Made by a program: the position numbers and the translations under genes. A stretch of DNA of 5,220 nucleotides from Acidimicrobiaceae bacterium (GTDB taxonomy: Bacteria > Actinomycetota > Acidimicrobiia > Acidimicrobiales > Bog-793), in assembly GCA_027306715.1 (NCBI GenBank), contig DAHUZG010000068.1, positions 1 through 5,220 of the forward strand, in the 5' to 3' direction. The notes below the pieces were generated by a model, which made no database searches, was not told the DNA's origin, and saw nothing but the letters and a program-made list of their open reading frames with translations. Positions 1-4,839 of the stretch are shown one piece after another (position 1 is the first letter of the stretch; every line of letters starts with the position of its first letter).

Positions 1-215
1 GCTCGGGCGAGCTCAGCGGTGACCGTCGCCGCCTTCCCGACCCGGCCGAGTGCTGTCGCCGGCCTCGCCGGCCTCGCCGGCTCGGCGGGCCTGCCCTCGA
101 TGCTTGCCACCGTCGCCGCCGACAGCAACGCCATCGCAGCAAAGGCGAGCGCGGCATGTCCCCACAGACGGCGGCGCGGCGCGCCAAGCAGCCGTTCGCG
201 CCGGGCGGGGAGCAC
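1..215 (-). CDS. Putative exported or membrane-anchored protein, N-terminal part only (runs off left edge)
   Basis: An open minus-strand frame starts at a GTG (215-213) and stays open to the window edge, giving about 71 residues. I do not recognise the protein. The N-terminus looks like a signal peptide or signal anchor: a basic stretch (APRRRLWGH, about residues 14-22), then a hydrophobic Ala/Leu-rich segment of about 20 residues, then a possible AxA-like cleavage context (SAATVAS). After that it becomes Ala/Pro/Arg-rich with a PAR tripeptide repeat (EPARPARPA). About 83% of its codons end in G or C, against roughly 70% for the competing 78-codon frame on the same strand, which stops at 13-15. 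It lies 81 bases downstream of the E1 alpha stop on the same strand, so it could be co-transcribed. No good ribosome binding site precedes the GTG, so the start is uncertain. It shows no lipoyl domain or other E2/E3 feature. Confidence 0.42.
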   Translation of the reverse strand, partial: MLPARRERLLGAPRRRLWGHAALAFAAMALLSAATVASIEGRPAEPARPARPATALGRVGKAATVTAELAR

Positions 216-296
216 GCGCCCAGCATGCCCATTCCGCCATCGAATTCAAGTCAGGCGCGCCGTCACGCGCCGCGACGGGACGACGCCGCGGCGTTG

Positions 297-1436
297 TCAG
301 CCGACGGCCGGGCGGGTCCGAGCCGGCGCCGCGGGGTTGGCGTAGACGCCTTCGGTGAGGGCGGCCGGGTCAGGCTCGGGAGCCTCGAGCGCCGTCTGGT
401 AGGCGCGCTCGGCGCGCTCGGCCGCATCGTCGCGCAGCGCCGCGAGGGCGGCGCCGTCGAGCAGGCCGGCTGCCTGCAGCCGCGCCGCGAAACCTTCGAT
501 CGGGTCGCGCTGCCTCCAGGCGTCGAGGAGCTCCGTGGGGACGTACCGGGCCTGGTCGTGGATGGCGTGACCGTCCATCCGCATCGTCACCGCCTCGATC
601 ATCGTCGGCCCCCCGCCCCGGCGTGCGGCGGCGATCGCCTCGCTCACGAGCGCTTGGACGGCCACGACGTCGTTCCCGTCGACGCGTGCCCCCGGGATCC
701 CGTAGCCGGGAGCTCGATCGGCGAGCGAGGCGACACGGAACTGCTGAGAGACCGGCGTCGAATAGGCGTACTGGTTGTTCTCGACGATGAGGACGAGCGG
801 CAGCTGCCAGACGGCGGCAAGGTTGACGGTCTCGTGCCAGGAGCCGGTCGAGGTCGCCCCGTCACCGCAGAATGCCAGCACGACCCCGCCGGCGCCCTGG
901 CGCTGCTTGGCGAGGGCCAGACCGAGAGCGACCGGCCACGAGTCGGGCAGGTGGGAGATCATCGGCAGCACCCCGCGGGACCAGACCCCGAAGTGGACGT
1001 CGCCGTCGCGGCCCCGCGACGGCGAATCCGCCCTCCACAGGTACTGCAAAAACACCTCCTCAGGCGTCGTCCCGCGGGCGAGGTGGGCGCCGAGGTCGCG
1101 GTGAGCTGGGCAGACGAGGTCGTCGGGCCTGGTGGTGGCTGTCGCCCCGACAGGGATCGCCTCCTGGCCGCGCCCGGAGATCAGCCGCCCGTGCAGCCGG
1201 CCCTGCAGGAAGAGATTGTTCAGCCGGCTCTCGATCGCCCGCGAGAGGACCATCAGCGCGAGCAGCTGCGACCAGTTGTCGGGGATGGCGGTCGCCCGGG
1301 CACCTTCAGGTGTCACCTCACCCGGCCTGAGCCGGTCGGGGCTGGCCCCGTCGGCTGTGGCCCGGTCAGGCGCCGACCCGTCAGGCGCCGACCAGGGCGC
1401 GGACGGCGGAGACGATCCGTTCGACAGATGGGACAT
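297..1436 (-). CDS. Thiamine-diphosphate-dependent 2-oxo acid dehydrogenase E1 component, alpha subunit
   Basis: 379 residues, the usual length for an E1 alpha subunit. With the beta subunit it would decarboxylate a 2-oxo acid and pass the acyl group to the lipoyl domain of an E2 in a cytoplasmic complex. The ThDP/Mg2+ motif is complete: GDGATSTGSWHE begins at residue 191 and the closing NN is at 220-221 (VENNQYAYSTP). Other family segments are SGRGQEA (87-93), CPAHRD (109-114), SHLPDSWPVALG (161-172) and, near the end, MRMDGHAIHDQARYVP, where the E1 phosphorylation-loop region lies. This last segment resembles acetoin and branched-chain-type E1 alpha more than the YRYHGHSMSDP form of mitochondrial pyruvate dehydrogenase, so I do not assign a substrate. 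The ATG at 1436 follows GAGGAG (1441-1446) by 4 bases and lies inside the end of the beta gene, which suggests translational coupling. A GTG at 1316 would remove a low-complexity SAPD-rich leader of about 40 residues and cannot be excluded as the true start. Confidence 0.93.
   Translation of the reverse strand: MSHLSNGSSPPSAPWSAPDGSAPDRATADGASPDRLRPGEVTPEGARATAIPDNWSQLLALMVLSRAIESRLNNLFLQGRLHGRLISGRGQEAIPVGATATTRPDDLVCPAHRDLGAHLARGTTPEEVFLQYLWRADSPSRGRDGDVHFGVWSRGVLPMISHLPDSWPVALGLALAKQRQGAGGVVLAFCGDGATSTGSWHETVNLAAVWQLPLVLIVENNQYAYSTPVSQQFRVASLADRAPGYGIPGARVDGNDVVAVQALVSEAIAAARRGGGPTMIEAVTMRMDGHAIHDQARYVPTELLDAWRQRDPIEGFAARLQAAGLLDGAALAALRDDAAERAERAYQTALEAPEPDPAALTEGVYANPAAPARTRPAVG
1366..1393. 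repeat. 13-bp direct repeat at 15-bp spacing across the E1 beta stop / E1 alpha N-terminus
   Basis: TCAGGCGCCGACC occurs at 1366-1378 and again at 1381-1393. The second copy contains the beta stop codon (reverse complement of 1381-1383). In the alpha frame the 15-base period gives a degenerate five-residue repeat (SAPDG, SAPDR, ATADG, ASPDR) that forms most of the unusual N-terminal leader. A duplication of this kind could have generated the overlap between the two genes. Confidence 0.85.
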
Positions 1437-2409
1437 AGCGCTCCTCGAGCAACGGCGACGAGGGTACCGGCGTGTCCGGCGCCGTGACGCGGCACACCGG
1501 GGCGTCGAGCGCGTAGAGGGCGTCGCTCTCGGCGAGCCGGGCGACGATCTCGGCACCGATTCCTGAGCTGCCGTTGTCCTCGTGCACGATCACGAGCCTG
1601 TTCGTGCGCCGGAGCGAGTCGGCCACGGTGTCGAGGTCGAGCGGCACGAGCGAGCGGAGGTCGACGACCTCTGTCTCGACACCCTCTGCGGCGAGGCGCT
1701 CGGCGGCCGCCAGGCAGCGGGGCAGCATCGAGCCGTAGGTAACGACGGTGACGTCCTCTCCCCGTCGTCGCACCGCCGCCCGGCCGATGCCAGCCACCGG
1801 GGCGGCGGCGTCGAGTGGCGCCTTCTGCGAGCGGTAGAGCGCCTTCTGCTCGAAGAACAGGACGGGGTCGGGATCCTCGACGGCTGCGCGCAAGAGGCCG
1901 TAGGCGTCCTGCACCGTCGCCGGGCAGACGATCTTCAGGCCGGGCACGTGGGCAAAGATCCCTTCGGGGCACTGGGAGTGGAACGGCCCTGCCGAGAGGG
2001 CGCCGCCCGAGGGGCAGCGGACGACGATCGGGACGGCGATGCCGAAGCGGTAGTGCAGCTTGGCGGCCTCGTTGACGAGCTGGTCGTAGCAGCACGAGAT
2101 GAAGTCGGCGAACTGCAGCTCGACGACCGGGCGGTACCCCGAGATCGCCAGGCCGATGGCGCACCCGACGATCGCCGTCTCGGCCATCGGCGTGTCGCGC
2201 ACCCGGTCGCCGCCGAAGCGATCCTGCAGTCCGGCCGTGACCCGGAAGGCGCCGCCCATCGTGCCGATGTCCTCGCCGAGCAGCAGCACCCGCTCGTCCT
2301 CGGCGAGCAGGTCGGCCAGTGCGGTGCGTAGCGCCTCGAGGTAGGTCACTCCGGGCGCAGCTGTGTCCTCGGCGCTCGCCGATGCGAACCACGTCGCCTC
2401 GGTGGTCAT
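1381..2409 (-). CDS. Thiamine-diphosphate-dependent 2-oxo acid dehydrogenase E1 component, beta subunit
   Basis: 342 residues, typical of E1 beta (PdhB/BkdA2/AcoB type). Visible family features, in order: LLLGEDIG with Glu46, the Glu found near the ThDP pyrimidine in this family; FGGDRVRDTPMAE with Glu77 (65-77); ELQFADF (97-103); QLVNEAAK with the following YRFG (110-123); and AGPFHSQCPEG (140-150), whose His144 corresponds to the conserved active-site His of E1 beta. The C-terminal transketolase-type domain is also recognisable (VVTYGSML, VDLRSLVPLD, VHED). The ATG at 2409 follows GGAGG (2418-2422) by 8 bases, so I chose it over the long in-frame upstream extension, which is low-complexity. 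The gene precedes E1 alpha, the reverse of the usual order, and its last 56 bases overlap the alpha start in another frame. The substrate (pyruvate, branched-chain 2-oxo acid or acetoin) cannot be decided here, and no E2/E3 gene is in view. Confidence 0.94.
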   Translation of the reverse strand: MTTEATWFASASAEDTAAPGVTYLEALRTALADLLAEDERVLLLGEDIGTMGGAFRVTAGLQDRFGGDRVRDTPMAETAIVGCAIGLAISGYRPVVELQFADFISCCYDQLVNEAAKLHYRFGIAVPIVVRCPSGGALSAGPFHSQCPEGIFAHVPGLKIVCPATVQDAYGLLRAAVEDPDPVLFFEQKALYRSQKAPLDAAAPVAGIGRAAVRRRGEDVTVVTYGSMLPRCLAAAERLAAEGVETEVVDLRSLVPLDLDTVADSLRRTNRLVIVHEDNGSSGIGAEIVARLAESDALYALDAPVCRVTAPDTPVPSSPLLEERYVPSVERIVSAVRALVGA

Positions 2410-2417
2410 CGTCACCG

Positions 2418-2422
2418 CCTCC
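2418..2422 (-). promoter_or_regulatory. Ribosome binding site of E1 beta
   Basis: The minus strand reads GGAGG here, followed by 8 bases and the ATG at 2409. This fixes the start against an alternative GTG at 2415, which would be only 2 bases from the site, and against the long upstream in-frame extension. Confidence 0.75.
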
Positions 2423-2492
2423 ACCGCCCTCTGCTCTTCCCGGGCCGGACTCCTATCATGTCGCACGCCATCCTCGCCTGCGGCCCGGCGCG

Positions 2493-2599
2493 TCGGCCCG
2501 GCGTCGGCACGGTCCGGCTCATCGGCCCGGTCCGGCTCATCGGCCCGGCGTCGGCACGGTCCGGCAGCGGCACTGCCCGCCGCGACACTGCCCGCCGCG
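2493..2599. repeat. GC-rich repeat cluster in the divergent intergenic region
   Basis: The 266-base gap between the divergent E1 beta and ABC ATPase genes holds a nested repeat cluster. TCGGCCCGGCGTCGGCACGG plus the next six bases (a 26-bp unit) occurs at 2493-2518 and identically at 2540-2565. Between them GGTCCGGCTCATCGGCCC is tandemly duplicated at 2511-2528 and 2529-2546. A second pair, CACTGCCCGCCGCG, follows at 2571-2584 and 2586-2599. I see no coding signal in the cluster; frames through it are low-complexity. It could reflect slippage, or carry binding sites for a regulator of the divergent operons. Confidence 0.85.
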
Positions 2600-2645
2600 G
2601 CACGGACGCAGGGCCGCCTGACGCGGCGTGTCTGCGCAGTCACCC

Positions 2646-2651
2646 TACGCT
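2646..2651 (+). promoter_or_regulatory. Possible -10 element for the ABC exporter operon
   Basis: TACGCT matches the loose actinobacterial TANNNT -10 pattern and would start transcription near 2657, giving a leader of about 20 bases before the ATPase start. No convincing -35 hexamer lies 16-19 bases upstream, so this is weak. An alternative, TATCAT at 2454-2459, is closer to the -10 consensus but also lacks a -35 and would imply a leader of about 210 bases through the repeats. Confidence 0.2.
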
Positions 2652-2664
2652 GGCCCGTCGGAGC

Positions 2665-2672
2665 AGAGGAGG
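2665..2672 (+). promoter_or_regulatory. Ribosome binding site of the ABC ATPase
   Basis: AGAGGAGG is a near-perfect anti-Shine-Dalgarno match, 3 bases before the GTG at 2676. The spacing is short but the match is strong, and the alternative in-frame GTG at 2628 has no site before it. The choice of start rests on this. Confidence 0.65.
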
Positions 2673-2675
2673 ACC

Positions 2676-3713
2676 GTGCTGACGGAGACGACTGCACCTG
2701 CGCCGCCGGCGGTGCAGGTCCGAGGCTTGACGAAGTCCTACGGGGAGCTCGAGGCGGTGCGCGGGATCGACGTGCAGATCGCGCCTGGTGAGGTGTTCGC
2801 CCTGCTCGGGCCGAACGGCGCCGGGAAGACGACGACGGTCGAGATCCTCGAGGGCTACCGCCAGCGCGACGGCGGCGAGGTGGTCGTGCTCGGCCTCGAT
2901 CCCGGACGGCAGGCACGCGCCCTGCGGTCGCGCATCGGCATCGTGCTGCAGTCGACCGGCGTCGATCGCTACCTCACCGTCGCCGAGACGATCTCTATGT
3001 ACGGGCAGTACTACCCGCATCCGCGTGACGTCGAGGAGGTGCTGTCGCTCGTCGGGCTCGAGGAGAAGCGCGATGCCCGCGTGCTCACGCTCTCGGGCGG
3101 CCAGCAACGGCGGCTCGACGTCGGGGTCGCACTTGCCGGCGATCCGGATCTGCTCTTCCTCGACGAGCCGACGACAGGATTCGACCCCTCGGCTCGGCGC
3201 GAGGCCTGGGAGGTCGTGAAGAGCCTCGCCGCGATCGGCAAGACAGTCCTTCTGACGACGCACTACATGGACGAGGCGCAGCACCTCGCCGACCGCGTGG
3301 CTGTGATCGCCGCCGGCAGGATCGTCGCCGAGGGGCCGCCGTCGTCCCTCGCCGGGCGCGACCTGGTGCGGCCGCGGCTGCGCTTCCCGCGCCCGCCCGT
3401 CGCCGTGCCCGAGGACCTCGGGGCGACTCCCGTCGCGGCGGGACCGGGCACCCTCGAGATCGTCACAGAGACGCTGACCGGGACCCTCTACCGGCTGACG
3501 AGCTGGGCGATATCGGCCGGCGTGAGCCTCGACGGGCTGGAGGTGCTGCGCCCGACTCTCGAGGACGTCTATCTCGAGCTGACCGGATCCGAGCCACCTG
3601 CAGCCGGCCAGGACAGCGCCGCCGGCACGCGGCGCACCCGGCGGGGCCGGCGGCGCTCGGACGCCGCGAGCCACGCCGAGGCGCGGGTCGGCGGCCGGGG
3701 GACTCGGCGGTGA
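2676..3713 (+). CDS. ABC-2 type exporter, ATP-binding protein (DrrA-like)
   Basis: 345 residues. This is the cytoplasmic ATPase that powers export through the permease encoded next to it. All nucleotide-binding motifs are intact: Walker A GPNGAGKTT (45-53), Q-loop Gln92, signature LSGGQ (139-143), Walker B LLFLDEP with catalytic Glu164 (159-165), and switch His196 in TTHYMDEA. The order and wording (TTGFDP after Walker B, LRPTLEDVYLELTG at the end of the conserved region) fit the DrrA/CcmA-like drug- and lipid-exporter subfamily. About 42 residues follow that end (304-345), including an Arg-rich tail (TRRTRRGRRR) not expected for the family core. The GTG at 2676 is chosen for the AGAGGAGG just upstream; an in-frame GTG at 2628 has no such site. 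The stop overlaps the permease start by 4 bases (GTGA), so translation is probably coupled. The substrate is unknown; drug, lipid or glycan are all possible for the family. Confidence 0.95.
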   Translation: MLTETTAPAPPAVQVRGLTKSYGELEAVRGIDVQIAPGEVFALLGPNGAGKTTTVEILEGYRQRDGGEVVVLGLDPGRQARALRSRIGIVLQSTGVDRYLTVAETISMYGQYYPHPRDVEEVLSLVGLEEKRDARVLTLSGGQQRRLDVGVALAGDPDLLFLDEPTTGFDPSARREAWEVVKSLAAIGKTVLLTTHYMDEAQHLADRVAVIAAGRIVAEGPPSSLAGRDLVRPRLRFPRPPVAVPEDLGATPVAAGPGTLEIVTETLTGTLYRLTSWAISAGVSLDGLEVLRPTLEDVYLELTGSEPPAAGQDSAAGTRRTRRGRRRSDAASHAEARVGGRGTRR

Positions 3714-4543
3714 GCGGGGTCGACGCGGCACCCGGCCGGTCGGCGGGTGGCCCTGCGACGAGCTCCGCTCCTCTGAGGCGCGCCGTCGTCCTCACGCTCA
3801 ACCAGGTCCGGTTCGTCAACCGCGCGTTCTGGCGCAATCCGGCCTCGGCGGGCTTCACCTTCGCCTTCCCGCTCATGTTCCTCGTCATCTTCACCGCCCT
3901 CCTCGGCTCGGGCACCGTCCACCTCGGCGCCCGGACCGTGAAGGAGTCGACGTACTACGTGGCAGCGATGGCTGCCTTCGCCGTCGTCACCGCCTGCTTC
4001 ACGAACATCGCGATGACGACCACCTTCCAGCGGGACCAGGGGGTGCTGAAGCGCCTGCACGGGACACCGTTGCCGCCGGCTGTGTACTTCCTCGCCCGCG
4101 TGCTGCACGCGCTCCTCATCGCCGTGCTGCTCGTCGTCATCACCTCGGCTTTCGGGGCGCTCGCCTATCACGCTTCGGTGCCGGGAGGGGCGACGCTCGG
4201 GCGCTTCGTCGTCATGCTCCTCGTGGGGGCCGGGGCGTTCTGCGCACTCGGCCTCGCCATCACGAGCTTCATCCCGAACGCCGACGCCGCCCCCGCTGTC
4301 GTCAACCTGACGATCCTGCCGCTGCTGTTCCTCTCGGGGATCTTCATCCCGCTCGGCCGCAACGCCCCGCACTGGATCGTCGGGGTGGCGAAGGTCTTTC
4401 CCGTCTACCACTTCGCCTCCGGGCTGCAGGCGGGCTACCTCGGGACGAGCTTCTCCTGGGCCGACGTCGGGATCGTCGCCGCGTGGGGCGCGGCCGGGCT
4501 GATGGTGGCGATCCGCCGGTTCAGCTGGGAGCCGCGGGTCTGA
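3710..4543 (+). CDS. ABC-2 type exporter, membrane permease (DrrB-like)
   Basis: 277 residues, a normal length for a six-helix ABC-2 permease, which is expected to dimerise and pair with two copies of the preceding ATPase in the cytoplasmic membrane. Predicted helices by hydrophobicity: about 48-66, 83-104, 126-152, 164-187, 194-214 and 243-266. Family landmarks are FWRNP before helix 1, the cytoplasmic KRLHGTPLPP loop (114-123) that matches the coupling region of this family, and the helix-5 segment FLSGIFIPL (207-215). The N-terminal 25 residues are hydrophilic and Gly/Ala/Ser-rich. The GTG at 3710 overlaps the ATPase stop and follows GGGGGA (3697-3702) by 7 bases. The C-terminus (EPRV) lies in the left arm of a strong hairpin. 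The transported substrate cannot be inferred. Confidence 0.93.
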   Translation: MSGVDAAPGRSAGGPATSSAPLRRAVVLTLNQVRFVNRAFWRNPASAGFTFAFPLMFLVIFTALLGSGTVHLGARTVKESTYYVAAMAAFAVVTACFTNIAMTTTFQRDQGVLKRLHGTPLPPAVYFLARVLHALLIAVLLVVITSAFGALAYHASVPGGATLGRFVVMLLVGAGAFCALGLAITSFIPNADAAPAVVNLTILPLLFLSGIFIPLGRNAPHWIVGVAKVFPVYHFASGLQAGYLGTSFSWADVGIVAAWGAAGLMVAIRRFSWEPRV

Positions 4544-4569
4544 GCCGTGGTGCACACGGCTCAGACCCG
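4535..4569. terminator. Perfect 15-bp hairpin at the end of the exporter operon, likely bidirectional
   Basis: CGGGTCTGAGCCGTG (4535-4549) is followed by a 5-base loop GTGCA and its exact reverse complement (4555-4569). The permease stop codon (4541-4543) is in the left arm; on the other strand the right arm carries the stop of the convergent reading frame (4563-4561). No T-tract follows on either side, so it is not a classical intrinsic terminator, but T-less stem-loops are common at gene ends in high-GC actinobacteria. A role in 3'-end protection is also possible. Confidence 0.7.
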
Positions 4570-4733
4570 GTGCTCGGAGAAGTACTGCTGCGGGTCGCGG
4601 TCCTCGGCCTCGAGACCGCGCATACCTGGGTGGGCGGTCGTGAGCTCGATCCACGCGACGCCGAGCCGTCTCCGGATCGACTCGTCGGCGTTGGCGCGTT
4701 GGCGCGGAAGCCGGCGATCGCGCCCTGCTCCAC
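4561..4733 (-). pseudogene. Short convergent reading frame, apparently frameshifted by an 8-bp duplication
   Basis: I do not recognise this protein. On the minus strand a GTG at 4733 begins MEQGAIAGFRAN and then enters a poor frame. Removing one copy of the tandem 8-mer CGTTGGCG (plus strand 4689-4696 and 4697-4704) joins this start to the frame that continues NADESIRRRLGVAWIELTT and ends SEHRV-stop at 4561, giving 54 residues. Both halves have codons ending almost wholly in G or C, with mixed, protein-like composition, which supports a single original reading frame. In-frame sequence upstream of the GTG, up to a TAA at 4802-4800, contains a duplicated SDHLAE-like unit and no better start, so the 5' end may also be lost. 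No proper ribosome binding site is visible. Alternatives are a sequencing error, or a start in the downstream frame with a shorter product. Confidence 0.42.
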
Positions 4734-4768
4734 CTCGGCCAGGTGATCGCTCTCGGCCAGGTGATCGC
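4734..4768. repeat. 17-bp direct repeat with 18-bp period
   Basis: CTCGGCCAGGTGATCGC occurs at 4734-4750 and 4752-4768, with a partial third copy (CTCGGGCC) at 4770-4777. The period is a multiple of three and keeps the minus-strand frame open, giving two copies of a (E/S)-DHLAE unit just before the GTG of the broken frame. Confidence 0.85.
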
Positions 4769-4802
4769 CCTCGGGCCGGCCGCCACCCGCCCGCCGCCCT
4801 TA

Positions 4803-4831
4803 TTGCGAATGATTCGCATCTGTAGTAGGAT
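4803..4831 (+). promoter_or_regulatory. Promoter of the APC permease gene
   Basis: TTGCGA (4803-4808) and TAGGAT (4826-4831) are separated by exactly 17 bases. The -10 is of the form favoured in actinobacteria and the -35 keeps TTG and the final A. A start 7-9 bases after the -10 falls at 4838-4840, at or within two bases of the GTG start codon, so the mRNA is probably leaderless or nearly so. This short stretch is also noticeably more AT-rich than the surrounding sequence. Confidence 0.65.
4804..4818. promoter_or_regulatory. Fur/Zur-like 7-1-7 inverted repeat operator
   Basis: TGCGAATGATTCGCA is a perfect inverted repeat of 7 bases around a single central G. The 7-1-7 layout and the AAT-N-ATT core match Fur-family operators (TGATAATNATTATCA for Fur; TGAAAATNATTTTCA for actinobacterial Zur). 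It agrees at 10 of 14 arm positions with either, differing only at the two bases nearest each outer TG/CA. It covers most of the -35 and the start of the spacer of the permease promoter, a position where a bound repressor would block RNA polymerase. Assignment to the Fur family is inference; another dimeric repressor could recognise it. Confidence 0.5.
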
Positions 4832-4839
4832 TGCAGGGC

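Noticed and set aside
13..249. 78-codon minus-strand frame overlapping the left-edge gene
   Set aside because: Fewer G/C third positions (about 70% versus 83%) and no hydrophobic segment; the alternative frame has a signal-peptide-like start and stays open.
254..298. Stem-loop candidates after E1 alpha (6-bp stem at 254-259/266-271; near-palindrome at 279-298)
   Set aside because: Short or loopless stems of G/C only, expected by chance at this base composition; no T-tract. Not strong enough to call a terminator.
156..1487. 443-codon plus-strand open frame opposite E1 alpha
   Set aside because: Arg/Gly/Asp-rich translation without domains, antisense to a gene with full ThDP motifs; a shadow of G/C third-position bias.
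2454..2459. TATCAT as a plus-strand -10 box
   Set aside because: No -35 at a suitable distance, and the leader to the ATPase would be about 210 bases of repeat-rich DNA; kept only as an alternative in the weak promoter entry.
2493..2599. Repeats considered as a CRISPR array
   Set aside because: Units differ in length, overlap each other and have no unique spacers of constant size.
2410..2916. Upstream in-frame extension of E1 beta to a 511-codon frame
   Set aside because: The extension runs through the repeat cluster and into the divergent ATPase; it is low-complexity, and a good ribosome binding site marks the ATG at 2409.
2640..3731. 363-codon minus-strand open frame opposite the ABC ATPase
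   Set aside because: Antisense to an ATPase with every nucleotide-binding motif intact; its translation is low-complexity and Arg/His/Asp-rich.
3569..4819. 416-codon minus-strand open frame opposite the permease
   Set aside because: Translation is extremely rich in Arg, Asp, Glu and His with no recognisable fold; antisense to a clear six-helix permease.
4483..4825. Plus-strand open frames of 87 and 92 codons after the permease
   Set aside because: No ribosome binding site or protein-like composition; they cross the hairpin and repeats and lie opposite the better-supported minus-strand frame.
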